DNA of 57,250 bases from Aureobasidium sp. EXF-3400 (lineage: Eukaryota; Ascomycota; Dothideomycetes; Dothideales; Saccotheciaceae), in contig SWBL01000330.1 of the NCBI GenBank assembly GCA_024195585.1, forward strand, positions 1 to 57,250, read 5' to 3'. Below the pieces are notes generated by a model that was not told the origin of the DNA, ran no database searches, and saw only the letters and a program-made list of their open reading frames with translations. This document shows, piece by piece, positions 11,766 to 23,825 of this stretch. The number at the start of each line of letters is the position of its first letter. Positions within the stretch are counted from its first letter, which is position 1. The position numbers and the translations under genes are program-made.

Positions 11766-14039
11766 ATGCTTCTTCGAGTGCCATTGGCACGGAGGCCGTT
11801 GTTGCCGAATACCTGCACTCGTCTGGTCGCTTCCACATATTCGCCATCAACAACATGGCGGCCCGCATCGTCAATCGCCCGCAAGCAGCCATCCGCCGTC
11901 GCATCCACGCGCCTTTTACATAACCCAAGACTCGCCCGCGCACATGCCAACAGCCCATACACATCACAGCGTGCACACATCAGACATGCGACCAACTTGG
12001 CCTCAAGGACAGCCATCAACCCTCCCTCTAACGTTCCCGCAGAGAACCAACAACTATACGCTTCTCTGGACCGTCTGAAGGATATCGCTAGCGACTATGT
12101 GAACCAGAGCAGACTGCAACTCGCCTTGAGAGGTCTCGAGACTTCACGACCTACCGTCAGGATTGGCTTGCTTGGTCTGGGACGCGACGGAGATGTTGCT
12201 GCTAGGAAACTTGCACGTGTCTTGCTTGCCGATGCGCTGGGAGACGAGGGTCAATGGGAGAAGATGCTCAAGCAGCCATCACAAGATGGCAAGCCTTTGC
12301 TTCTGAGGTACGAGGATAGTGAATCTGCTTCCTTGTGCGCATGCTGATGACTGGACAGGTACGGAGCCGAAGACGACATCCCGCCCATGAACCCGCTCGT
12401 AAACGAATTGAATATCCCATCGCGTGTCCTGGAGAAGAACAACCTCGAGATCCTCATTACAACTCTCAACACACCCAGCGGCCCTAACGTTACCGCTGAC
12501 CCTTCAGGACTGGCAGAAGCCATCTTGGTGCCTCCGTTGCAGACTCCCGTCGCTTCCTCTGGTCGTACCGGTTTTGTCCGTTATCCCGTCCACAAGGCAA
12601 TTGTTGTAGGAGAAGGTATCCAAGGATGCATGGACTTTGGTCGTCTTTCCGCCGCTTTGGAAACCACAACTCTGGGTGTCACAGGTGCAGAACAAGGACT
12701 TATCCAAGTCGCGCTGGGCGTACCACGCGATAGCCCTCGCACGCAAACCAACGACACTGGATTGATCTCTCCCGTTGACATTAATCAGGCTGGACTAGCC
12801 CTCGATCTCTTCCGCCAGGATGTCGCCAACGGTGCCATCTTCAACTCGAAATGGCAAGCAAGCAACATCCAGGCCATCATCAAATTCCTGGCTTCAGACC
12901 CTATGGATCCTGTTACTGGTGACTCTGTAGGCTTGAGACCAACTCTACAAGCACATATCCGCTCTACGCTAGACTCCGCAGCCGACGCTATTGCTCTTTC
13001 TGAACAAGTTGCAAACACCGCTGTTATCTCCAACAGCATCTCTGATCAAAAACGTCAGGAGATCTCACAAGCAATTTCAGCCTGGGCACAACACGCACAC
13101 ACTGATCTCCAAGTCTCTCTCGCCAATGCAATTGACTCACGATCATGGCGACGAACGACTTGGTCACGACTTCTCTGGCGTGTCGACGATGTAGGTGTTG
13201 CCGCAGAGGAAGTGCTTCGCTCGCACTGGCTGCTCGACGCTGAATCCACCCTCGCTTTCCTCGCTGGCAGAATCGAACAAGCAGGGTTCTTCCGCAGCAG
13301 AGGTGGTGTAGCGAACTTCAACCCCGATTACGCCATGCACGCTTCCGACCGTGCAGTTGATCCAAAGACTGGAGGACCCATTTCAAAGGAAAGGGCTTTC
13401 CTCGCTCCTTCTCAAGCGTCCTCTGCCCCAACAACGACAAAAACTTCTAAAGGCTTCTTTGGCAAATTCTTTACTGATAAGGTGCCTCAACCTAGCACCG
13501 CTGACCTGCTCAACACTCACGCCCTTACTGCAAAGGTTGCAGAAACTGGCGGAATAGATATTTTCCACTCGAGGCCTTGGCCGCTTGCTATCCACTTTAC
13601 ACGCCAGAAACTCTTGCACACATTGGTTCCTTCTCTGCAAGCCCGCGCTCAAGCATTGCTTGCACAGTCCCTGACTACTATCGGGGCAACCTCCGCATTG
13701 GGGGTTTGGCTCTACATCGCCACCTCCGGCACCATGCTGGCCGAATCCGGTGCTATTGCCGCGCTCGGTCTCGTCTGGACCCTTCGTCGCCTGCAAAAGA
13801 AATGGGAAGGTGAGAGGGAGACATGGGAAGCCGAAGTCCGCGAACACGGACGCGTGGTCCTGTCAGAAGTGGAAGACGTGCTAAGAACAGTGGTTAGAGA
13901 GAATGAAAGAGGTGTTTTGAGGCAAAGCGATATTGAGGATTGGCAGCGAGCGAGAGCGGCGCTGGTGGAAGTCAAAAGAGCACTGGGAGATGTAGAGGAA
14001 GTCGAGGAGAAAGTGCAGGAGATTGGAGTCAAGGTTTAG
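11766..14039 (+). CDS. Mmc1-like fungal mitochondrial membrane protein
   Basis: About 740 residues from exons 11766-12307 and 12359-14039. The N-terminus is Arg/Ser/Ala-rich with almost no acidic residues for about 90 positions, a clear mitochondrial presequence. A conserved segment RPTVRIGLLGLGRDGDVAAR follows near residue 130. The C-terminal part has two adjacent hydrophobic helices (about 635-680), then a charged coiled coil (about 680-740, rich in E/R/K). This matches my recollection of the fungal Mmc1 family, linked to cristae/MICOS function, but the family name is from memory and unchecked. No canonical P-loop is visible. An in-frame ATG at 11688 exists; 11766 was preferred because it starts a typical presequence. 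Confidence 0.7.
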
Positions 14040-14529
14040 AGGGTGAGAGTTACAAAAAAGTATCTACACTTCATGTCTTGTCTTTTGCTTTTCTTGTTGT
14101 AGAAACATCGAGGCGGTGGGGTTGGAGCATGTGGCTTCTTTGTCTTCGTTCACTCCATTGTAATGCTTACAGCTTTCAAGTCTTCAGCTCTGCTCAAAAT
14201 TTACTTCAACTCCTGCAAGTACATTCGAATGTGTTTCTGCTTTCTCTTATCGGGAAGCTCGGACTGATATACCTCGACGTGCAAAGTGTACCGAGACACT
14301 TTTCAGGATGGAACCTCTTGTTGCTTATCTCCATCATACACTAGAATTCAGCGAAGGTCAAGGCCCTCTGATGCACCAATAGTCTTGAAATATGACCACA
14401 GCACTATTGCTGGCCTTTGTTGATCTTTTCAACATAAATTTGTACAGATATATATACAGAAGACATGACTTCTCTTTAGGAGTCCAACCATAAAACGCCG
14501 CCCAATGCAACATTCTTGGTGTGCGAGAC

Positions 14530-15269
14530 CTAGTTGGAGCCACGCTTGTTGTTCTTCTTCTTGCGAGAGTTGGAGTCCCTGCTCTTGACCTCTGAGCTGC
14601 GCAACATAGCACGCTGTCTCTGGTACTGTCTGACGATGTTGTCGACGCTGCCGATATCGTGTCTGGGCTGGCGCATGTAGTAAAGTCTTGCTCTTCTTGC
14701 TCTCTTCTCCTTCCTTTGGACGACTTCGATACCTTCAACATTGGGACTGTAGATCTTGTACCACATCTCGACACCGACGCGGGTCAGGTTGTTGCGCAAA
14801 AGAATGGCAGTGTCGACACCTTGGCGGCGGATGTTGAGACATACTCCAGCGTATTGGTCGCCGTTCTTGAGGCGAACAAGGAGGATGTCACCGACGTTTG
14901 CGCGATCCACATTCTCACGGCTGAACAGACGAGTGCGGGCGCCAGTGGGATCGAGGGTGGAGATTTGGGACTGGGTGACGGCGGCGATGGGGTCTTTGCA
15001 GTTTGCGCGGGCTGAGGGAACAGCGGGAAAGACGGGGATCTTCTTCATGCTGTGTTCGCTGTCTGGGAACATGTCAGAGCTGAGGAATGAGGATCAGGTA
15101 GGTAGTGCGTCGTACTGCGACCGGTCATGATAGCACCCGGGTGGAAGTTTACGGGCCTGCCGGTGGTGGCTGGAGCGGCGGTGGCATAGTAGCGCGAGTG
15201 GTGCTTGTCGGCGCGCAATTGGCGCAGAGCTGATTTGAGAGCAGCCAGTGGCCGTGCTGGAGTCGACAT
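14530..15269 (-). CDS. IMG1: Mitochondrial large-subunit ribosomal protein bL19m
   Basis: Mitochondrial homologue of bacterial L19, at the subunit interface of the mitoribosome. Exons on the minus strand are 15269-15116 and 15062-14530, giving 228 residues. The presequence (MSTPARPLAALKSALRQLRA) is basic and non-acidic. The L19 core is evident: a small beta barrel around VGDILLVRLKNGDQYAGVCL and IRRQGVDTAILLRNNLTRVG, then WYKIYSPNVEGIEVVQRKEK. The C-terminus is a fungal extension rich in R/K/S. The intron uses donor gtacga and acceptor cccag with a ctgac branch site 10 bp before it; the alternative donor gtcgca four codons earlier would change two residues. A longer in-frame start at 15362 is less likely. 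Confidence 0.88.
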
Positions 15270-15436
15270 GATCGTGTGTGTGGTCGACGTAATGGATGCT
15301 CGCTGCTGCTGCTGCTCATGCTCGTCGGGCTTCCGCAGTCCGCAAAAAGTTCGGCGAGCCAATCACGACGCTGCAAGCCCGCGACTCTCGACCGCGAATT
15401 GCTCGACAATTACTCTGACAACACACACAATCAATC
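15270..15436. promoter_or_regulatory. Divergent promoter of two mitochondrial genes with CCAAT box
   Basis: The 167 bp between the two start codons must serve both the bL19m gene (minus) and the unknown mitochondrial gene (plus). It contains CCAAT at 15359-15363 in a gagCCAATcacg context, a candidate site for the Hap/AnCF complex known to regulate mitochondrial genes in fungi, and a (gct)n run at 15301-15315. The coupling of the two genes is inferred from layout only. Confidence 0.5.
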
Positions 15437-16659
15437 ATGACGGATCTCTGTAGGACGTGTGCATTGCGCACTCAGCGCTCTGCTGTCTCTGCCCTCCGCC
15501 GCAACACTCAGACTCGCTCTTTCACTGCCTCGTCTTCTGCTCAAAGGAATACTGGTATGCACATGCTGCCCTCCTCGCCATCACTTTCTTCGCCCTGACA
15601 ACCTGTCCAGCTACCCTCCCTACATTCGCCGAGACCTCGTCGCCCGAACTCGATGATGTCCTCCTCCAACTCCGTACCAAACACTTCATTCCCGCCTATC
15701 TGAACAAGCGCCAGCGCCATCTCATCTTCGGAGACAAGTTCAAGCAAGAGCTAGAAAATAACCCTGCCTACGCTACTCTTGGTGACGAAGAAATCCCGCT
15801 CCTCCACATCGACCGCAGAAAGGATATCCCCGCTCGCAAGCCTTTGATCCTTCAAGCACTGCGCCTAATCGAGGAGAACGACGAATGGCGTCAATTGCCC
15901 TCTCTCCTTGAGGGTCTGCACAAGGCTCGTCCACACCCGGATCTGGCTCTCCAGGAGAAGATTTTGAGGAAATTGCAGTTGGCCGATCAATTCCCTGTTA
16001 TCCTACGCTCGCTGCGACGATCGCATGCCACTGGTCTCACTCTCAAGAACGACGCCGTGCTAAATCAGGTTCTCAATGCATTGCGCGAGACCGCTTCGCT
16101 GGAGAACTGGGAGCAAACTCGTTTGGAGAAGGCTTTGAAGCAGGCAGATGAGTTGGCCGAGTTGCTCGAGTCGGCAGACCATGGCACAGGAAGAAAACTA
16201 TCGCCAAACGACCCTAGGACACGTCCTGCTGTGATCGGTCTGTTCTTGGAGTTGCATGCCGTATACGCACAACAATACCAGGGCGGTCAGGACGTGAGTG
16301 CTAAGGTCAAGGCCTACGCCACCAGATTCATGGCTACTTTCAACGAGGCAAACCAAGTATGTGCTTCCATCTTTCTACTCGCAGTCAATTGAACTAACAA
16401 TATCCAGCCCGCAGAGACAGATCTCCCAGCAGTCGGTCCTCCGATCGAGTTCCTCTCGAAAATGTCCATCTACCACGGTCTCAGCCTTGCATCCAAGATT
16501 TTGGGCCCTAAGATGCCCGATGCCGCTCGCGCAAACCAGATCGTCCAACAATATGAGCAGAGATTGAGCACACTTGCTGCCGCTTTGTCAGCGAGGAACC
16601 CTGAGCCCAGTAGCTTTGCAGCTTCAGCTCTTAGGGCATGGGATGCCTGTGTAAGGTAA
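15437..16659 (+). CDS. Putative mitochondrial helical protein, function unknown
   Basis: A 371-residue product from exons 15437-15554, 15611-16356 and 16408-16659. The first exon encodes an Arg/Ser/Thr-rich presequence (MTDLCRTCALRTQRSAVSAL) with CxxC and no acidic residue after position 3, so import into mitochondria is likely. The rest is almost entirely predicted helix, with leucine-rich, charge-alternating segments such as KPLILQALRLIEENDEW and LALQEKILRKLQLADQFPVI, reminiscent of helical-repeat scaffolds. No catalytic motif or membrane segment is seen. It shares a promoter with a mitoribosomal protein gene, which hints at mitochondrial translation, but this is context only. I do not recognise the family. 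Confidence 0.75.
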
Positions 16660-16932
16660 AAGATGTCATGTTAAGAGCAAAATCAATGTAATAGTAGGAC
16701 TTGAAAGATTGTACCAAGATCAAAAGACCATTTTCAATTTCCACTAGCAGAATTTATATAGCGTTTTGATTATTGAACATTTCTCACAAATCTGTAGCAG
16801 TGAAGTGCGAAGTCGTCCGGTGTTTTGCTGGGTTGATCCAAGGTCTGCTAGGGGTTTTGTGACATGTACACTTCTAGGATCTGACTTCCTCATCTACAGA
16901 GTTCTCAACTGGATACAACATTGCTGCGCCTG

Positions 16933-17861
16933 CTACATCAAATTCGCAGCCACAGAAGCACAAATCTCATCCTCTGTCAACTCTTGGCCTCTGATCTCGG
17001 GAGTCATGGCCTTCAACAAAACCGCCTCTTCAATCTCTCTGTACTTGTTAGCCGCACTCAACACCATCTGTCCGTGTCTGCTTTCATCAGCCATCAACAG
17101 TACAGCAGCTCTTGCTACCGCGTCGGCGCCTTGCAAATTCACCTTTACACCTTTGTAATGGGATTCTTCGGTCAAGGCAGTGATTGTCCAGGAAGGACAC
17201 AAAGCGTTGACGCGAATGGGCAGATCAGGGTAAGTGACGGGAGCGAGACCACGCAACAAGCCCAAAACACCATGTTTGCTGAGACCATAATCGGCAGCGC
17301 GGAAACGGTGGAATGATGATGAGGATGCGGTAAGTGTTATGCTCTGGATGCTGTTTTTGGGAGCGGGATGTTTTTGCAAGTAGTGTAATCCCAGAGACGC
17401 CGTGTTGATGACGGCTTTGAGGTTTACGTTTAGCGTCATGTGGTTTGGCTCTGTTGGGTCGCCGTTGGTGTCTTCTTCGAGGGCGAGGTACGAGGCTACG
17501 GGTCGCATGCCTGCGTTGGCGAAGACGTGATCAATGTGACCATGCAGGTCTAAGGCTGCTTTGAAGAGAGCTACCAGCTCGGACCAACTGAGCACGTTTG
17601 TGCGGACATATTTGTACGAGTCTGATGACTCAGAGTGTAGTTGCGAGGGCGGAGGATTCATATCACCGTTGATGACTTTGGCCCCGAGACTTAGAAGCAG
17701 GTTTGTTGTTGCGAGACCGATACCTGAGGAGCCGCCTTTTGCATTGTGTCAGAACAACTCACTGCCGGTCAGATGGTAGATGTGCGTGGCGTACCGGTCA
17801 TGAGAACGACCTTGCCCTTGACAGCTTGTAGGTCTGCATCGTTGATGGTGATTTCGGCCAT
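16933..17861 (-). CDS. Short-chain dehydrogenase/reductase (classical SDR)
   Basis: NAD(P)-dependent oxidoreductase of 289 residues. Exons are 17861-17795 and 17735-16933. The intron lies inside the Rossmann glycine motif, and splicing restores VVLMTGGSSGIGLATTNL. The usual NAG follows as FANAGMRP. The catalytic region has a serine cluster (LTASSSSF) and YGLSK, the Y-x3-K pair. After the active site comes VNALCPSW, equivalent to the usual PG loop. It resembles 15-hydroxyprostaglandin-dehydrogenase-like fungal SDRs; the substrate cannot be told. It is divergent from the NAD kinase gene, 445 bp apart, with no evidence of functional linkage. Confidence 0.88.
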
Positions 17862-18306
17862 AGTTTTGTTTTTAAAGCTGAAGTAGCAGGTGGAAGGGAT
17901 TGAAATGAGGAGAGAGGAGATGGAAAGAGGGGAGATGAGAGAGGTGAATCATATACTACCTTACGCGTAAGTGCGGTGGAGGATCTAGTCAAGTTTCCTA
18001 TATATTGAGCTACTACTGTATATAGCCCAGGCGACGGATACGAAGGATTAGAGTACCGAGAGAGAGGGGCTGAGAGGGGAAGTGGTCCTAATCGTTGCCA
18101 ACACTAAATCAACCTCGGCAGGATGAGAACGATCCCCACCAAATGGAGATAAGATAAAAACTCAACCCCACAATCAGCTGCCAGCTAAAGAGCCGCAATG
18201 ACGACGAATTTCGTACACAATGAAAACACGGATGCGGCAATAAGAGAACTGGGGAATTTGGACAAACACATTCCTTGGAAACAATTGGCACATTCCTACA
18301 AGAGAC

Positions 18307-20114
18307 ATGAGTGAGAAGGCGCTAGATGCTCTTGCCGAACGCGTCAGTGCGAGGAGGGAGGTAAATATGCTGCTTCCGGTCTTTGCTCCTGCCTATTAAC
18401 ACCCGCGTGTTCAGAGCCTTGACGAGTTCAGCAGCGACGAACAACAAGCCCTCGAAGTAATGCCTATTCGATACCATCCTTAGTCCTTCTCTGATCCTAA
18501 TTGCATACTCGGCAGGTCATCTTCGAAGGACAATCAACACCACGGCGCAAATCATCAATCGTAAAGACCAACATGTCGCGACCCGGCGCAAAACGTAACG
18601 ACACATCATGCTTCATCCACAGCATGTTGAAAGAGGACGAGAATGGCACCAAGCATGAGCAGAGCATAGAGGGAGAGCATCAAGAGAGACCGGCAGACAA
18701 ACTCACGGGTACACCTCCACAACATGGCGACCACATGCAATCACGGTTGCTTACGAAGAAGCAATTGTCCGACATGGCCTTTGGTATCCGCGAGCTCTCC
18801 AAGCGTTTGGGTCGAGTCAAGTTGATGCTCAAGGTCAAGAACATCTTTGTGCTCACCAAGCTCACTGATGCCACTCTCTGTGTCAAGGCCGCAGAGTTGA
18901 CAAAGTGGTTGCTGGATCAGAAAGAGGCACAGTATACTGTGTAAGTCATGGCATCTCAAACACAACCCGTTGGCGACTGACCAGTCGCAGATACGTTCAA
19001 GACAAACTCAAGGATCTGAAAACCTTCGACATTCCGTGGATCCTCGAAGGAGACGAATCAAAGACAAGCAGGCTAAAGTACTGGGATGAAGAGCTTTGCA
19101 AAAAGACACCACACAAGTTCGATATCGTTCTCGCAGTGAGTAGTGTCATACCATCAAGATTGTCATGTGTAGCTTACTGACATCACGCACCAGCTCGGAG
19201 GTGACGGTACCGTTCTGTTCGCATCCCTTCTATTCCAGCGCATCGTACCACCTGTCCTCAGTTTCGCCATGGGTTCGTTAGGTTTCCTTACCAAATTCGA
19301 CTTCGCGAGGTACACATCTATCCTACCCAGAGCCTTCAACGATGGAATCACCGTTTCTCTGCGTCTCCGCTTTGAAGGCACCATCATGCGGAGCATTCGT
19401 CGTGAGGGCGACAGCGACGAGGACCACAAACAAAGAAGATTGGACGAGGAACTCGTTGGCACCGAAGCTGATGACCATCACACCCACAAACCGGAAGCGG
19501 CATACCACATCCTCAACGAGATTGTTCTTGACAGAGGTCCAGGAGGATCTATGGTCGCGCTAGATGTCTACGGTGATGAAGAGTGCTTTACCACCATTGC
19601 AGCCGATGGTTTGATTGTCGCTACCCCAACAGGCAGTACAGCGTACAATCTGGCAGCAGGCGGAAGTCTCTGTCATCCAGACAATCCCGTCATTCTTCTT
19701 ACTGCAATTGCTGCACACACGTTAAACTTCAGACCCATCATCCTTCCTGACACCATGGTCTTGCGCATTGGTGTACCATACGATGCGCGCAGTTCTGCAT
19801 ACACAAGTTTCGACGGAAAGTACAGGTATGTCACAGCTCTGCTCCAGCGCGTGCCCCCTTTCCAAAATACTCACCAAACGCCAAACAGAACCGAGCTTAA
19901 TCCTGGCGACTATGTCACCATCTCCGCCTCAAGGTTCCCATACCCCAGCGTGTTACCCCTGAACAAACGCAGCGAGGACTGGATCGAGAGTATTTCACGC
20001 TCATTGGACTGGAACTCACGAGCGAAGCAAAAGCCATACACGGAAGAGAAGAAAAAGGAAGATGGCGAGAAGGCAGATGACGAGGGAAAACAAGATGGCG
20101 AGAACAAGTCCTGA
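18307..20114 (+). CDS. NAD kinase (ATP-NAD kinase)
   Basis: Phosphorylates NAD+ to NADP+. Six exons: 18307-18360, 18415-18456, 18516-18940, 18991-19135, 19194-19825 and 19889-20114, giving 507 residues. Two very short first exons (18 and 14 codons) lead into a variable N-terminal region. The diagnostic nucleotide-binding GGDGT follows (LGGDGTVLFASLLFQRIVPP) with MGSLGFLTKF downstream. The NE-D and Gly-rich motifs appear as HILNEIVLDRGPGGSM and ATPTGSTAYNLAAGGSL, and the C-terminal domain ends with SFDGK, then ELNPGDYVTISAS. The last 40 residues are a Lys/Glu/Asp-rich tail. The fifth intron (63 bp) contains no stop and keeps frame if retained. The product resembles cytosolic Utr1-type enzymes more than a mitochondrial one, since no presequence is visible. 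Confidence 0.92.
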
Positions 20115-22374
20115 ATTGAATCAAGGATGCGATGCATTAATATAGCTCACTACCCTCTGTCTTGGTTTTTTACTAATAAGATACCTATACACGTATTCTT
20201 TATACCACTTTTGATCAGATAGCATGTGCAGGTTCGGATATGCAAGAAGATGATACGTTTGAGGGTTGATGGTGTGTGCCCATCGCTAACGGCCGTGTAC
20301 AAGTCCTTGTCCCAAAGAATGCTACGTGACTTTTCCAAAACGAAACTCGCGTCAGACAACCCAACTTGTTCAGTCACGGTTGCATTAAAGGATACGATGT
20401 AAAGACAAACCAGCTTCTCATTTAATCCCTCGTGGGTGGGCGTAAATTTCTGTTTACATTCTCATAGCCGCCACGGATTCCATGATTATGCCAAATTGCA
20501 GTAGCGAGAGTGAACAATCCAATCCAAGTCAAGTCTCGATTTGTGTGCAGTGATTGGAAACGCACGTACTCATATCATCAACCACGATTGTACCAGGGAG
20601 GTTTTGCAGTCCTACAAAACTTGTTACAGACAATGGAATGAAACGGATAGGGGTAAACATATGGGTCACAAGGCCTTTTTCGGGTTTCAGACTCGACAAA
20701 TCGTTGCTGGGGGGCATCAGGGTTCTGATGGATGCCATTCATGTTGGTGTTTTTTGGTTTCGTCGATGGCTTACCCACTAGATCTTGACCTTCTATCGAA
20801 AGAGCTTCGAATCTTGTGATAGATAGAAAGCTATATGGGGCTGGCTATATCCAGATATGGTAAAGTGGAAGGAAGCTAAGAGGATACATTATCTCTAGAG
20901 CGTATAGAAGTGTTATGTGTCAAAAGACATGTTTCGTGAGTCATGCGGTGATGGCTAACAAATTTGGTGTCCACGAGTACTAGATGGGCTGTCGTAACAA
21001 AGGGGGTGTATACTAATTGTATTCCGATTTGTCTACGGGTTTCCAAACATTTGACATATCTTACTAAAGCAAACCTATCGTTGTTCGAAGACATAGGGTC
21101 ATGGTCGTAGTCGTGGACTAGATGGCATGGGAATTCACAGATCGTTTTGTAAAGGCATTTTATAGTACTAATGCTGTGTGGCTTTCGAATGATGTTTTGA
21201 TAAAGGATGATAAGGAGTCAAGTAATAGATTTAATTGTCCTTGGAAAAGAAAGGGCTCGAAATCAGCATGAGAGAAAGTGAGACAAGACTTAAAGAGAAA
21301 GGAATCAGCTATCGTGGATAGGAAAACCCAATAGAGCAGGGGCGTAACAAAGCAGTCCAGAAGAATAAAAATGTAAATAGGAACGAAGTTCAAGAAAGAA
21401 TCTGAATACGCGTCCAACAGAAAAGAAGAATAAAAACAGAGTCCAAGAAACAGGTAACTAGTCCTAAAAAGATAAAAAAAAATAAAAAGGAAACTGCAAT
21501 AGACAAAGGCCTGGCAAAAGGACGGTCTTCAAAGGCAGCCTTCTGGTCGAGTAAAAGCTGTTGTTTAGGCTTGAACTAGCCTGAATAGTGTGCTCAGAGG
21601 CGAATACTTCTTATATGGATAATGTCGCACGCCTTTCTACACCTCTAGTTCTCGAACTCAACTGGACGTCTGAACTTCTGGATATCAAGCATGAATCTCG
21701 CCGGAATATCTCGAGTGGATACCTGGAAGTTGGATGTTTCTGGTCGTCGAGAGTACCCTCAATGAGCTTTCTGTAGCGCTGAGTATGGGTCCAGCAAGAT
21801 CTTCTGTATATCCCCGACTTCCAGCGTTATGTGAGAAGGACCTCACCGTCGTCGAGGCGATGTACACACGGTCTGTGTAGGCGTATTTGTCCTAGACTGC
21901 AACTGAGCTTGACCCAGGTGTCACAATGTAATGGTAAGAGTCAGGAGACCAAGGCCCGCTGGAATAGATGGATAGTAGACAAGATAGTCTCTCAATGGTA
22001 CTGCCGAACAACCGAGATGACAAGCAATCGGGTGGTCGCCCAAGAAGGATTGCTGCTTGGCGAACGGTGGTCAGTCACAGCCAAGAGGCACCTTGTGGGT
22101 TATCATGGTATAAGGGCCTTGGCGGCAGTTCGACGTCAGTTGTTCCTGCAGATCTCCACGAGAAACCGGAGAATCTATGCGAGGCAAGTCAGCAGGTCGG
22201 CCAATTCACGTTGAGACTTGTTTTAGCCATGAGAACGTGTGCGATATGAGGTATGCCCAGCGTAGGATTCAGTGACACAGGAGATAGGAGTGATGCGATT
22301 TTTTAAAGGTCGCACGTCGCCGGCAACGTGCTTTCCAAATCCTCTTCGGCTACCATTACGACGATCTCTTGGAA
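20115..22374. other. Long intergenic region
   Basis: About 2.3 kb with no supportable gene. Open frames of 60-127 codons on both strands lack domains and splice logic. The segment 21200-21520 is A- and purine-rich on the plus strand, with aataaaa and aaaagaag words. I find no terminal repeats or transposase remnants. It may contain the Cys-rich gene's promoter or a non-coding RNA, which cannot be judged from sequence alone. Confidence 0.4.
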
Positions 22375-22863
22375 ATGACATCGACAACCAGCTGCTCAGC
22401 AATTGCACCCGCGTCGTGCCCGACTGCATCACCAGTGTGTTACATTAGCGCACAAGAGCCTCTCTACAATCTCACAGGGCTCGGAGGACAGACAGTGTGT
22501 CAAATCGGCCTACCACCAGAAACAGCGAATTCGAGCATTCTCAATGACTTGGCGGGATGTTGTATCGACAGAGACGCATCCAAGATTCGAGTCCAAGATG
22601 ACTGCGTGCATTATTGCGCATCGGCGTTGGACGAGTCAGACTTCAACAAGTGCATCCACCAATTCCTGACACCAGGTTTCGTCGGACACTGTCAGAACAT
22701 CAGCGAGAAAGTCGATACAGGTGAGTCGTGGACACGTTGAGTCATTTTGCCTGAGCGAAGCAGTTGACAAGGATGGATAGGCAGTGGAGAGATGCAACAC
22801 AGTAGAATGGGATGGGCTTCATTGGCGGTGATGGCCTTGTCTGTTGCAGTTGTATTCATGTAA
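22375..22863 (+). CDS. Small cysteine-rich protein with hydrophobic C-terminal tail
   Basis: Predicted 142 residues from exons 22375-22720 and 22781-22863 (donor gtgagt, ttgac branch site, acceptor atag). The first exon carries ten cysteines, including a CC pair near residue 62 and two CxxxC-type spacings, with N-glycosylation sequons (NLTG, NSS). The second exon supplies a small linker (TGSGEM) and a 16-residue hydrophobic tail ending at the stop codon, the layout of a GPI-anchored cell-wall or surface protein. There is no N-terminal signal peptide at the only good ATG, so an upstream exon may be missing from my model. Family not recognised. The stop is 37 bp from the convergent reductase gene. 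Confidence 0.6.
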
Positions 22864-22899
22864 TCATAATGTCGTATTCTGGGCATGTTGAAATGTCAA

Positions 22900-23825
22900 T
22901 CACCACTCGATGATCTTTTCAGTCTGCCAGAAACCGCCTGATGTGCCACCAATATCGCCGAGAGCGAGCATGACGGGAGTCTTTGCGCCCTCGTCGGGAG
23001 TCTTGACGCCGTTGCCCTTGGTCATGTCGGTGTTGACGTAGCCTGGGCAGCAGGCATTGACCAGGACGCCTCTTCCCTTCTTGTCCTCTTCGGCAGCGAT
23101 GGCCTTTGTGAAAGCAGTTGTTCCAGCCTTGCTGACAGCGTATGCGGCGGATGGCCATCCCAGCTCTTTCTCTTTGCCGTCTTGTACAGCCTTTGTGAAT
23201 TGTTGCATGAGGGCGGTGCAGTCGGAGACGCCAGATTTGGAGGCAGCGATAAAGGCGTCGCGCAGCTGGGGAGTGTATTTGTTGAGCTTGCCGGCCATGG
23301 AGCTGACGTTGACGAGACGACCGCCGGGGCGGATCAGAGGAAGGATGGACTGGGTGGCTTCGAGGGTGCCGTAGTAGTTTGTGGCGAGAGTCTGCTTGAC
23401 GACGTCGCTGTTGAAGCCATCCATGGCGATGCCGGCGTTGTTGATCAGCACATCAATGCCGTCGGGGTGCTCTTTGCGCATGAAGTCGCGGAAGGCGTGG
23501 ATGCTGGACTGGTCGCTGACGTCGAACTCGCGGAAGGTGATGGTCGTGTCGCCGCCGTCCCGGGCGAGGACCTTTGCCTTCTTCAGCTGAGGATCATCTT
23601 GGAGAGCCTTGACGGCGTCGGCGCCTCGGGATGCAGAGCGAGCGCAGAGATAAATGGTCAAAGGTCCGTTGCGCAACGCCGACGACGGGTAGCTGAGGGC
23701 CAGGTTCCGCACTGTGCTAATGTCAGCTTCTTCCACCTAGACATGGGCGCAATTGGCTGACCGATGGCGAGGCCGATGCCCTTGTTGGCGCCTGTCACTG
23801 CGGCGACTCTGGATTGTACCGCCAT
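22900..23825 (-). CDS. Carbonyl reductase-like short-chain dehydrogenase
   Basis: SDR of 291 residues like NADPH-dependent carbonyl reductases of the CBR1 group. Exons are 23825-23762 and 23711-22900, with a 50-bp intron just after the glycine-rich motif. The first exon encodes VAAVTGANKGIGLAI, followed after splicing by VRNLALSYPSS. Further motifs are IDVLINNAGIAMDGF, LVNVSSMAGKL and YAVSKAG (Y-x3-K), then CCPGYVNTDMTKGNGVKTP, the PG loop with the longer insertion typical of carbonyl reductases. A cytosolic quinone or ketone reductase role is likely from the family; the substrate is not predictable. Confidence 0.92.

Noticed and set aside
15117..15122. Alternative donor gtcgca for the bL19m intron
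   Set aside because: Less canonical than gtacga; both keep frame, so only two residues are at stake.
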